Below are positions 23,775-34,183 of a stretch of 64,000 bases of DNA, piece after piece (position 1 is the stretch's first letter; every line of letters begins with the position of its first letter). The notes beneath the pieces were generated by a model that saw only the letters and a program-made list of their open reading frames with translations, had not been told where the DNA came from and searched no databases. The DNA is from Sycon ciliatum (taxonomy: Eukaryota; Porifera; Calcarea; Leucosolenida; Sycettidae): contig NC_088655.1 of NCBI RefSeq assembly GCF_964019385.1, forward strand, positions 11,174,706 through 11,238,705, given 5' to 3'. A program made the translations under genes and the position numbers.

Positions 23775-24050
23775 TCCTACGACTGCAGAACCCGTTTCTG
23801 GACACTTGCCTCCAGAAACGCTTTATCGTCAGGGAAATCTCGCATAACAACTAAACCATCGTAATCCGACATTATCATTTTCATTTTTCTCATTATTGTC
23901 TTTCTCATACATACAAGTATTCATATCGCAGATTTCTCGTATTTGGTAGGAATCGGAGAATCCTCTCTCCTGTGAGAAGGCAGTATTAGTATTGCCTGTG
24001 CCCTGAGCGAATTGAAATAAAACACTACAACAACAACATGAAGTGATTTA

Positions 24051-24240
24051 CAGTGAAACCTGTCTAAGACGACCGCTCAAGGGACCTTGAAAACGTGGTC
24101 TCTGTTATCAGGTGGTCTCCTTATCCAGGGTCATTAGACTGGAAATAGCATCCCTTGGTCCTGGTTTTTAGTGGCCTTTTGGGACATGTACAATGTAGGT
24201 GGTCGCCTCATCTGAGTGGTCGCCTTGACAGGTTTTACTG
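24051..24240. mobile_element. 190-bp TA-type MITE
   Basis: Ends CAGTGAAACCTGTC and GACAGGTTTTACTG, flanked by TA at 24049-24050 and 24241-24242. A common Tc1/mariner-pogo type in invertebrates. Confidence 0.88.
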
Positions 24241-24242
24241 TA

Positions 24243-24878
24243 TACATCTCCTGGCTGGCCATAAGACTGCCAATAGGGCTTGAAAGTGCTACATCACAGC
24301 ATAGCAACAATTTCAAAAATTCAAAAACTGGATCCACTTGGATCCAGTTTTTGTATGGACCCAAGCACATTTCAACTTTTTTTTCAAGCGGTCTTACTCA
24401 CAGCAAGGTGATGTATACATGTAGCCGGTAGCCGGTTGACTGGATTGGCTAATATAATGGGGGTGGGGTAAGAACTGGTGGCGAAGAAAAAGTCACACCT
24501 GCATACGACATGCGTGGGTTGCTATGCACTCACATACTGAGGCAATAGCAAAGTCACACCTTAGTCGATCCAAAACAGAAATCTGATGTGAACTTAGTAC
24601 TCCCTGGCCGTTTTTGACGTCATCACTTTCAAGCGCTATACTAGGCTATAGCGAGGATGAGTTTATCATGCAGGCACAGTACATGAGACACCACCGTGAG
24701 AGCGAAAAAAGACAGCCAAATCTGTGCACATCATAGCAAGAGTACATAATCACTAGAGACGTTATACTCTTGATTATAGTGATAGAACGTGTTCCAAAAA
24801 ACCTGTACAGTACTTTTTCGATGTACATGTACATACCTGCAGCACGTGTGGAAAATATTGCCAGTGTCGGTGACACCA
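24243..24878. other. No gene; hairpin near 24315-24355
   Basis: A hairpin built on CAAAAACTGGATCC and its complement is the only structure seen. Confidence 0.4.
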
Positions 24879-25456
24879 TCATTCGGTGTGATGTGCATTT
24901 CCTGGACTTTCGATGTGATGCTTCACTGTGAAACTGGTTTCGGTGAGATAGGGCTTCTGGTCTGTCGCGTTGGTGTGGAATGATTCAGCTAGACTAGTGG
25001 CGGCTCTCACCTCTTCTTCATGAAGCTCCAGTCCCACGACCAGATCGAATTCCTGCTCCTGCCATAGTTCGCCTCTGCTCCACAGGTAAAGAACCATGAG
25101 CAGAAACACTGTGGTCTTGCCACTACCAGCAGATCCGTACGCCAGTACATTCCGTAACACGTTGCCACACAGCTTTCTCGACTTGGTCGCTGTAGCGGCT
25201 GCTGTTGTTGGTGCAGTTTTCCCGATGAATGGGAAACTGCTGCGCCAACACGTGAACCTGCGACACGAAACAGGTTGTTCAATTCTCCTTTGCTAAAATG
25301 CACTGCGTGTTCACGTCTCTCAGCATACGTGGAGAATGCTTCATCAAATTTTCTTTTCAATTCCTTTTCTAACACCAACGCTGAATTGACGAACATTTGT
25401 TGGAACGGAATGAGTTCATCAGAAGGAAGGCCGCCACTCAGCTGAACTCCTGACAC
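24879..25456 (-). pseudogene. NACHT (NLR-type) NTPase fragment
   Basis: The minus strand encodes a P-loop, LAYGSAGSGKTTVFLLMVL, followed by WSRGELWQEQEFDLVVGLEL and a SLAE motif. This is the Walker A region of NACHT NTPases, the oligomerising core of NLR innate-immune sensors. The preceding about 65 residues (FDEAFSTYAERREHAVHF and on) lie in another frame and look like the linker before a NACHT domain. The match stops after SLAE; Walker B, sensor regions, leucine-rich repeats and any death-fold domain are missing. It is a truncated and frame-shifted copy, or one exon of a gene whose rest is elsewhere. Confidence 0.62.
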
Positions 25457-25896
25457 TTCGGCCTATTCCAACAACTTCTTTTGGCTTGCAGTCTTTGCGA
25501 CGGGCAGTCTCAGCCTTCGCTTTGAAAACACGACTGAAGTCTGAAGCTAGTATACGTTTTTTTTTTCTTTCTTTTTTTTTCTAGTAGTTGGCATACATAG
25601 TGAGCAACTTACTCACTTACTCACGTACTTACCCAGTGCCGGTAGATCTGTTCCGGCCCGTCCGTCGATTCTGCCCATCCTAAGATGGGCAGGGTGGCCA
25701 ATGCCCATCCTAGGATGGGCAGGCGAATCTCGGATCGATCGATCGAGGTGGCATCGATGTTGTAGTTTGACGTTTACGTTTATAATCGCCTTTTAACGTG
25801 GAGGAGCTTTCATATTCATAGTCCATTTTCGGAAAATGTAATTGTTGTTTTCGACATGTTAGGAGAGGAGACGGTATGGTTTTCTAAATATCTATG
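25457..25896. other. No gene; inverted GCCCATCCTA repeats
   Basis: CTGCCCATCCTAAGATGGGC and a near copy lie at about 25672-25723. GATCGATCGATCGA follows at about 25734. Confidence 0.4.
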
Positions 25897-26600
25897 TTTG
25901 TTTTGATGTTTTGATACTTGTTGCTAGTGATCTTGCAAACTGTTACTGTGACTTCTCCAAGTCCCACTGATATACCTTGTCAAATCAGATGCCCTGTAGT
26001 CTTGGTGGAGGCGAAGTGGTATGCATTCAATTCGTAGCTGCTGAAATTGAAATTTATTTTTCTGGAGTGACACTGGCAAGCGATGGCATTGGCGACAGAA
26101 GAACTTTGCTTCCTTCCAGGAGAGCTGCATCACAGTCGGATCCTGTCCATGCACATGCGATCATGCTGTATTGTACTTGTAGACATTCGGGAGCTGATTT
26201 TGACCCGAGAAAATATTAATTCATGAAAAGGATATTGTTGCTGTAGCTAGCTGACAGACATAACCTGTGGCAGTGGTGTATAGTATGGAATCAGCTTGCA
26301 AGGTCTGTAGCAACTTGATCATGCAGAGAAGGAGCTGAACTGCTCACGTACTCGCTACAGCTCTCGCAAGATGATAAGATTGGCTTCTCTCCAGTGATCC
26401 AGCCCCCCTCAAAAGCATGGATCCACTGCACTTTGTCGTCGAACACATCAACACGCCTGTTGACGTACACTGGGAAAGGTATCACTTCACGATGAGGAGC
26501 ACACAGCACTCGTGGAAGCTTGTGCCGGGTGAGTGGCTTCTCTCCAGTGATGCAGGCCACCTGGAGGCATCGGGCCAAAAGTGGTTTGTGAACCGTTCAC
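25897..26600 (-). repeat. Left copy of a composite repeat (inverted to 50269-50860)
   Basis: Reverse complement of the sequence right of the Polinton, with the same order of blocks: a satellite-like unit with GCAGTGGATCC, then the TAGCTAGCTGACAGACATAA block, then a block ending TTTTGATGTTTTGATACTTG. The two copies flank the 26.6-31.3 kb interior. Confidence 0.75.
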
Positions 26601-26699
26601 GCCGGTGATCGCCGGCTGCCGGGAGCAAGACTTTGTCAAAATATCAAACCAATACTTGTCCTAAATTTTCCTAAATTGAAGCTAGAGAGGAGGCCCGTT

Positions 26700-27600
26700 C
26701 GCCATTCTTGTAGTCGCTTCAAGCTGGCTGCCGCAAGGGCCATATCAAAACAGCAACACCAGCAATGCCACGACTTCCTAACTTCAAGACAACTGGACCA
26801 CATCAGTCATCTGCCATAGTTGGTGCCGGCTATGTCGTCCCGTTCTATGCACGCCAGGGTCGAGATCGGTCACAACTCAAAGAGATATGTATGTATGTGT
26901 GTTTACATGCTGCTGACTAGGGCTTGTCATTTCGAGGTTATCTCTGGGCAACGACGGTTTTCTCCTGGCCCTTAGACCCCGATTCACCATGCGACGTCGT
27001 GTGCCACAAGAGATGCAATCGGACAACGGTGCCAATTTTCTTGTTGCTGATCAAGAGGTAAAAGCAGCTGTCAAGTTTCTCAACTACTCCAGACTAGCAG
27101 CAAAAAGGTCATACCGCGACATTACCTGGTACTTCAAGCCACCAAGTGCACCACACTAAGGTGGTGTGTTCTAGGTAAGGGCCAAGGCAATGAAACGACT
27201 GCTGCAAGAAGACCTTCAGCTGCTATTGCCACAACACTTTCTCACTGGCCATGCTAGGGCAACTATTGCTGCTGAAGCCAACGCATCTACAATTACTCGA
27301 GTTCACCCGAGGAAGTGCTGGGAGTTTGTGCAACGTATAGTAGATCAGGTATGGAAACGTTAGCTGAAAGAGATTGTTCCCAAGCTGGGCATCCAGGTGA
27401 TGTGGTTGCTACAACAGCGTAACGCTAAGAAAGGAGACATCGTGCTTGTGATGGATGAGCACACAGCAATTGCACAGTGGCCACTTGGACGTATGCTTAT
27501 GACCTATCCAGGTAAGGATGGTGTTGTGCGGATAGTAGAAGTTTAAGCTGGGAAGGTATTCAAGCATGCAGTTCATCATCTTGAGCCACTGGAAGTTAAA
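26700..27600 (+). mobile_element. BEL/Pao retrotransposon integrase fossil, broken
   Basis: Recognisable pieces of a Pao-type integrase and its C-terminal region occur in order: QSDNGANF around the second catalytic Asp, a FKPPSAPH-type motif, and a tail resembling the DUF5641 region (IVLVMDEHTAIAQWPLGR). Broken in several places. No LTRs, gag or reverse transcriptase seen. Old by its decay. Confidence 0.72.
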
Positions 27601-27641
27601 GGTGCAAGTACTGGGCAAACTGTGATTGTTTTCATATTCAT

Positions 27642-28308
27642 AGTAAAGAAAAGACCAAGGAACTACAAGCTATGCTGTTGCCCCCTAGGTGACAAGCAAC
27701 ACCCGTCGTATGCAACATACTTTGTATTCACTGCTACACTTTCTGTAGTCTGGGCTTCATGTATGACTAACACTGCTATTAGTATTGATGTATTGACTTT
27801 CAGTCGGCTCCAGTTACAACTGCCGGTACACATGATACATGAACTGTCTGACCCCTTTCATGCATTCGTATGCAGCTGTCACCTAACACCGGCACCTTTT
27901 GTCATCTACTAGTATGTATCATTTGCCACTACGCTAGGATCGGGATGGGAGTCTGTGATCCGTAGGCGTAGATCGGTGCTTGTTTTCCTTGGTGTGTGAG
28001 TTTTAGGTTCCTGCTTCGGTGGTGCAGGTTGTTGGACTTGTTTTAGTTGAGTTAGCTGTTTGGCACGAGAATAAAAGAGTAATAACACAGTCTTCTTATA
28101 GTACAGTAACGACGTTACGTTTGTGGAATGGTGAATCAAGACGAGAGGTAGAAACATATGCTATAATGTCCACTAACACCACCAGTTCCTTGACGATCAG
28201 CTCATGCGATAACATTGCACAAAACTGGCCGACAGTACTGATGTTCAACAATTAACTGGCTATCAGCTCTAGCATGTCTTGTAGGTCCTTGGTCCTTTTC
28301 TTTCCATC
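27642..28308. mobile_element. Non-autonomous TIR element
   Basis: Ends AAAGAAAAGACCAAGGAACT and the near complement AGGTCCTTGGTCC TTTTCTTT. GTTTTCATAT occurs just outside both ends (about 27627 and 28312), a possible 9-10 bp duplication of Mutator type, though a few unmatched bases separate it from the TIRs. No transposase. Confidence 0.5.
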
Positions 28309-29070
28309 CAAGTTTTCATATCCAATTACCATTGTTTTTTTGTTGTGTTTTTTTCTTCTTGTTGTCTTCGTCTTTTACTCACTCATGTGCTCTTTATCAC
28401 TTTTCCTTCACGAGGGAGGTATGGTAGATTGATTCTCCTATTTCTGTGTAATTTACATGTACTACTGTGTTCGATGGTGATGAACCACGATGCATTGATT
28501 ATCATGAATGCATGTGACGTGCGTCATAGATAGATAGATCTGGTTTCTATGGCTTGCGTCTATTACGCCTGACTGCTTTCCGCCTTAGGCTTGCATTCAC
28601 AACGAAACGTACTATTATTTCTTCACGGCCACATGCATGTACGATGCAATGCTGTTATGTCGTTGCCAGTTCATACTGTCCTGGAGCTGGAAGAACCCGC
28701 TAGTCTTACTTCTTCTACTTTTAGTCTTTACTATCTTGCCTAAGTGGGCAGTTTTAGAAATGTTTGCAGCAGTTGTGCTTCGGTTTATAGTTATATCAGG
28801 GAACGTTAGAACATACGGTTCTCTGTGATTGTTCTTCGAAGTAGTGTAGATGAGTGCTTGTAAGACCACAATATAGCGAATGCAACACACTGCATGCTGG
28901 AACTACCTGGTCGCACACATGCGCTCTTAGCCACAACAACAAATAGCACCCGAACATATACCTTCCAGTTGCATGAGAATAGTGTTGTACATCAGCAGTA
29001 CTACATGTACTAGTTCAATATTCTATCAGAACGCAAACCAAAAAGCATCATGGGAAGAAGGGATCTATGT
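28309..29070. other. No gene recognised
   Basis: No coding, RNA or repeat signal beyond a short GATA-type repeat near 28529. Confidence 0.4.
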
Positions 29071-29491
29071 TGAGGGGGGGGGGGGGAGAGAGAAAGAGAG
29101 AGAGAGCGAGAGAGATACAGTGTACGTTAAGATGCGTGTTGAGATGTTCAACGACAAAGTGCAGTGGATCCATGCATTGTGAGTGAGTGTGTGTGAGAGA
29201 GAGAGAGGGAGATGGATCCATGCATTGTGAGTGAGTGTGTGTGAGAGAGAGAGAGAGAGAGAGAGGGAGATGGATCCATGCATTGTGAGTGAGTGAGAGA
29301 GAGAGAAAGGGAGAGAGATACAGTGTACGTCAACGTGCGTGTTGAGATGTTCAACGACAAAGTGCAGTGGATCCATGCATTGTGAGTGAGCGAGTGAGAG
29401 AGAGCGCGAGAGAGATACAGTGTACGTTAAGATGGGTGTTGAGATGTTCAACAACAAAGTGCAGTGGATCCATGCATTGTGAGTGAGCGAG

Positions 29492-29525
<34 letters not shown>

Positions 29526-29672
29526 CGAGAGAGATACAGTGTACGTTAACATGCGTGTTGAGATGTTCAAAGACAAAGTGCAGTAGATCCATGCGTTGTG
29601 AGTGAGTGAGCGAGTGAGAGAGAGAGAGAACGAGAGAGAAAGACAGAGAGGGAGAGTGAGAGAGAGAGAAAA

Positions 29673-29729
<57 letters not shown>

Positions 29730-30360
29730 CAGTGTACGTTAAGATGCGTGTTGAGATGTTCAATGAAAAAGTGCAGTGGATCCATGCATTGTGATTGAGT
29801 GAGTGAGAGAGAGAGAACGCGAGAGAGATACAGTGTATGTTAAGATGCGTGTTGAGATGTTCAACGACAAAGTGCAGTGGATCCATGCATTGTGAGTGAG
29901 CGAGTGAGAGAGAGAAAGAGAGAGAGTGAGAGAGAGAGAGAAAGGGAGAGAGATACAGTGTACGTCAACATGCGTGTTGTGATGTTCAACGACAAAGTGC
30001 AGTGGATCCATGCATTGTGAGTGAGCGAGTGAGAGAGAGAGAGAGAGAAAGAGAGAGTGAGAGAGATAGAGAGAGAGAGAGAAAGCGAGAGAGAGATACA
30101 GTGTACGTTAAGATGCGTGTTGAGATGTTCAACGACAAAGTGCAGTGGATCCATGCATTGTGAGTGAGCGAGTGAGAGAGAGAGAAAGAGAGAGTGAGAG
30201 AGAGAGAGAGAAAGGGAGAGAGATACAGTGTACGTCAACATGCGTGTTGAGATGTTCAACGACAAAGTGCAGTGGATCCATGCATTGCGAGTGAGAGAGA
30301 GAGAGTGAGAGAGAGAGAGAGAAAGAAAGAGGGAGAGAGAGAGAGAGAGAGAGAAAGAAA

Positions 30361-30433
<73 letters not shown>
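29071..30433 (+). repeat. GA-rich minisatellite with about nine conserved cores
   Basis: A core of about 75 bp (GATACAGTGTACGTTAAGATG ... GTGCAGTGGATCCATGCATT, abbreviated) alternates with GA microsatellite of varying length. The core is the same sequence as part of the satellite-like unit at 31.3-31.9 kb and 26.4 kb. Long Ser-Leu frames across it are artefacts of (GA)n. Confidence 0.88.
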
Positions 30434-30438
<5 letters not shown>

Positions 30439-30775
30439 CACACACACACACACACACACACACACCATTGGACACCCATCGCCAGAGGCGATGATAGCGA
30501 TGCTAGAGCAGAAGCCATAGCAGCTTGTGCTGGGATTGCACCATTCAACAGCTTGCAAGGCTGAATAATTGACCGCCACTATTCAGCCTGGTCTACACCA
30601 CACAGCTATGAAGTGGCTTATTCTGGCCAGTGAATCCCTACTTTTTGGTCTTTTTTCATATTTTTCCGCACACACATCACACCACATACTCCGGCATGCA
30701 CTGGCTGTTGGTAACCACCCAGGAGAATGAAAGAAAAGTCAGGAGGAGTCTGACACGCACACACACACGCACAGC

Positions 30776-30806
<31 letters not shown>

Positions 30807-31309
30807 GCAGGAAGAGAGATAGACAGGCAGACAGAAAAGAGAGTGGGTAGCTTAATCAATGCGCAGATGTGGATTCGTGTGAGATGATACAGAGAAGCTA
30901 TCAAAGTTGACAAGATAGATCTGGTACCGTTGGTATAAGAGAAAATCAGTGTGTGTACATCCACTGCACTTGCAGACTTGAGTGTTTCTCTTGAGACGGG
31001 TGCACATGGTGCTTAGTTTCTGAGTGTCAATTGGCTCATCCTACAGGCAAGTGGTCAGTGCCTGAGTTCAATCTCGGAAAAGGTAAGTAGCTTTAGTGTG
31101 CAGTGTGGAGAAACATTATACCAAATAGGCGGTCTTTAGTAGAGACTATACCAGCAGCCTCAATGGGGGGGGGGGGGTATTGGAGTTGTTGATGATCAAC
31201 AGAGTATCTGTTAGGCATATGTTGCATCCATTGGTCCTGTTCTAGTGACAGTAGGCGTGCGACCGGACAATGTTGGTGAAAGGTTTCATTACCAAATATT
31301 TTGGAGAGA
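30434..31309. other. CA microsatellites; no gene
   Basis: (CA)n at 30436-30464 and about 30754-30806, and a G-run near 31166. Nothing else recognised. Confidence 0.5.
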
Positions 31310-31902
31310 GAGAGAGAGATGCAGTGGATCTACGCTGCAAGGTGGCCTGCATCACTGGAGAGAAGACACTCGCCCTGCACAAGCCTTAGCAAATGCCACG
31401 TGCAGTTCATCATCGTAGTGTAAAACAATCACCAGTGCCAGCTGCATGGCGTGCTCCATGCCTCGCATCAACACACCGTGCGGTATTTATCACATAGCTC
31501 ATCATGCTTCAATGTGGCATGCATCACTGGGGAGAAGCCACTCACCCTGTACAAGCCTTCACGAGTGCTGTGTGTTCCTCATCGTGGAGTGACACCGTTT
31601 TCCAGTGAATATCTGCGTCAGGCGGATTGATGTGTTCCGTGACAAAGTGCAGATAAGTCATGCATTGAGGCAGCCTGTATCACCGGAAAGAAGCCAATCA
31701 CCTTGCAAGAGCAGTAGCGAGTGCGTGTGCAGTTCCTCATCGTGGAGTACCGTTAAAACTTAAAACATGCGCCAATGGAAGTTGCTTCAGCTCCTTCTCT
31801 GCCATGATCAAGTTGCTACACAGGTCCTCACCGTGGAGTCGTATCTCTTCCAGTATACGTCAACAGGCATGTTGATGTGTTCCGCGACAAAGTGGAGTGG
31901 AT
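31310..31902 (+). repeat. Satellite-like units, left of the Polinton
   Basis: About three diverged units of 155-240 bp sharing GCATCACTGGAGAGAAGCCA, GTTCCTCATCGTGGAGT and GTTGATGTGTTCCG. The array continues right of the Polinton at 50269, so the Polinton split it. Confidence 0.75.
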
Positions 31903-32162
31903 AGTAGGAAGGGACGAGCGGGTTCTGGGACAGGGGGCGCCCGGGTCCCAAAAAATGGGGTATTATTGAAAAATGGGGTACTAATAGTACCCCATTTTTG
32001 CGGTGAAAATTATTTTTGGCCCGGTTTTTTTGCGGATAAAAATATGTGCCAGGGGGTGCCCCTACCTCAAAAAAAAAAAAAAAAAAAGGGGGTATTATTG
32101 AAAATATGTATTGGGGTGTTATGCTCTACCCTAAACAATAAGGTAATATGGTGTCATGATTT
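31903..32162 (+). repeat. Left Polinton TIR
   Basis: Pairs with 50020-50268. Contains an inner hairpin around GGGGTACTAATAGTACCCC. Confidence 0.95.
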
Positions 32163-32380
32163 GGAATTCTACATGTATCATTAATTTTGATTTTTAGGGT
32201 GTGGGTAATATGTCCTACCCTACATCATAATATTGCATTCCGATGTCTAAAATATTACTATTTCAAATGTCAATGTTATCTCACTTTTTCCAATTTTATA
32301 TTAATCAGAACTCATAGTTTTGCAGTATTTTGACTTGTAATTTCAATTTTTCGGATCATTTTTTTTTTTCATTTTTTTTT

Positions 32381-32718
<338 letters not shown>

Positions 32719-32719
<1 letters not shown>

Positions 32720-33462
32720 TAGCAATCAAAGATATCTTGAGAAGGTACTACCCAGGAGCGCTTCCTGGAAACTTCGATGATAGGAGATGTGTTCGAAGCC
32801 TGAATCGTCACAATTGGTTCATCCAGGTCATCATCGGCCTTGCGCTTCCGCCTTACTACAGAATCACACGAGACTTCCGGCATCTTCTTAGGATATCCTT
32901 CATCGTCGATGTCGATCGTGCCGACACGCACAACAACACGGGTTATCCTCGTCGACATGATTGAGAGGCGGACAGATTTCGTCGTCGCTTGTGTATCCCC
33001 GTCTTTTCGAAAGACCTTGCGATCATTGAGATCCTTGATGACACGGATGAGTTCCTGAGCTTCGATCTGCTCTCCACTTGCAAATGTCTCTTCGACAATA
33101 TCCAGAACACCTGCAGCCTTCATCACGTTGTACATCGATCTTCGCCCGTCGTCCCAGCAGCGGAGCAGTCTGCCCGTATCGCGCCATGATGATGATCCAT
33201 AATCCTCTACCCCATCAACAACGATCTTCGGTAGACGCTGGTGTTTCTCACCGCTCACGAGAACGCGCGTCGACACCCTGCACACATACTCCGCAATCTC
33301 CATGGGAGTCAAGTCCACCCGATCCGGGTGAAGAAGCATGGGTCTTAGCTCGTAGGCTGTGCCCAGATCGGTGAGTAACCGAACGGTTAATTCATCTTTA
33401 TTACTACAAGAAAATAAATAGAACTTCTCTACATATGGTTCGGAGGTTGACCAGGCCGACAT
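32719..33462 (-). CDS. Polinton unknown protein (247 aa)
   Basis: Starts at an ATG and ends just before the GA tract. Not recognised. It is mixed in charge, with a basic RRKRKADDD that could be a nuclear localisation signal near residue 205 and a hydrophilic C-terminus. It lies next to the left TIR and is divergent from the polymerase gene, a place where Polintons often keep early or regulatory genes. Its upstream region shares a 27-bp string with the upstream region of the 284-aa gene at the other end (33606 and 48986). Confidence 0.6.
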
Positions 33463-33559
33463 CTTTGATCTGGTAGAGAGAGAAATTCTGGAGACGGTAC
33501 TCGATCATCCAATGGACTCAAAAATGAATTGTGAACCAAAAATGAAATTATATCAGGTT

Positions 33560-33892
33560 TTATAGGTCCCGCCAAGTCCCGTCCCGCCGGGTCCCGCCTC
33601 CGGGAAGGTGACGACCTTGGAGAACACGGTGAACACGGTGCGCGCCAAAAACCAAAACGTTGCTCGCGACATGCCGTGTCTTTTTTGGTTCGGGTTTGGA
33701 ATCTTTCCATTGACATAAGTCAATTAGTTTTCCATCTATGTCCGTAATCGAAAGGTCCATGAGCTGTAGAATTTTTCTAGCTTTCCTCTCGTATAATTCT
33801 TTTCGACATACAACAATTCTTTCTCGAACTTTTAGCTGCTGGAATACCGGATTCATCTTGACCTCAGATGCACAGATCATGCATCCATGCAT
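33560..33892 (-). CDS. Possible small Polinton ORF
   Basis: A frame from an ATG at 33892. The first 75 residues look protein-like (VFQQLKVRERIVVCRKELYE, charged and probably helical); the rest is less convincing. No known domain. It could be a separate small protein or upstream coding sequence of its neighbour. Confidence 0.3.
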   Translation of the reverse strand: MHGCMICASEVKMNPVFQQLKVRERIVVCRKELYERKARKILQLMDLSITDIDGKLIDLCQWKDSKPEPKKTRHVASNVLVFGAHRVHRVLQGRHLPGGGTRRDGTWRDL

Positions 33893-33977
33893 TGACGTCA
33901 CAGTACATCATTGCAGCACTGATTTCACTGTGAAGTGTGGAACATGGGTCAATGCGCGATAAAAGGATGAACGTGAT

Positions 33978-34126
33978 TTCAGCGGGAAGTGCGCTAATTG
34001 GTCACATGTTTTCAGCGGGAAGTGCGGTAAGTGGTTAATTGTTTCCAGCGGGAGATGAGTGGATTGGTTAATTGAAAAACAACCAGTTATTCCGAATTCA
34101 ACTATTACGAAAACCCTATAAAAATA
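33978..34126 (+). promoter_or_regulatory. Probable polB promoter: three E2F-like repeats and a TATA box
   Basis: Three diverged copies of TTTCAGCGGGAAGTGCG-(G/C)TAA lie at about 33978, 34010 and 34043. Each has GCGGGAA or a one-base variant, the reverse of the E2F consensus TTCCCGC. Each is followed by an ATTGGT or TTGGTTAATT string (reverse CCAAT-like). TATAAAAATA lies at 34117-34126, about 60 bp before the ATG. E2F control would tie expression to S phase; this is inference. Confidence 0.55.
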
Positions 34127-34183
34127 GATCCTCGGTACCTTGTCAAGTCATTGTGTGGTTGTCCGCCACCACCCCTGCTCAGG

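Noticed and set aside
26291-26578. TGEKP strings suggesting C2H2 zinc fingers
   Set aside because: They arise from the satellite sequence CACTGGAGAGAAGCC; no Cys-x2-Cys or His-x3-His pairs at the right places.
29071-30433. CRISPR-like look of spaced repeats
   Set aside because: Spacers are GA microsatellite, cores are satellite sequence, and the genome is eukaryotic.
29065-30579. Long Ser-Leu-rich frames on the minus strand
   Set aside because: Products of (GA)n read as (CTCT)n; no domain and frame-independent.
31030-31085. tRNA-like box sequence (GAGTTCAATCTCGG)
   Set aside because: No cloverleaf can be drawn and no convincing A box; at most a SINE relic.
31897-32184. 95-codon frame at the left end of the Polinton
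   Set aside because: Lies wholly in the TIR and is mirrored at the right end; no protein features.
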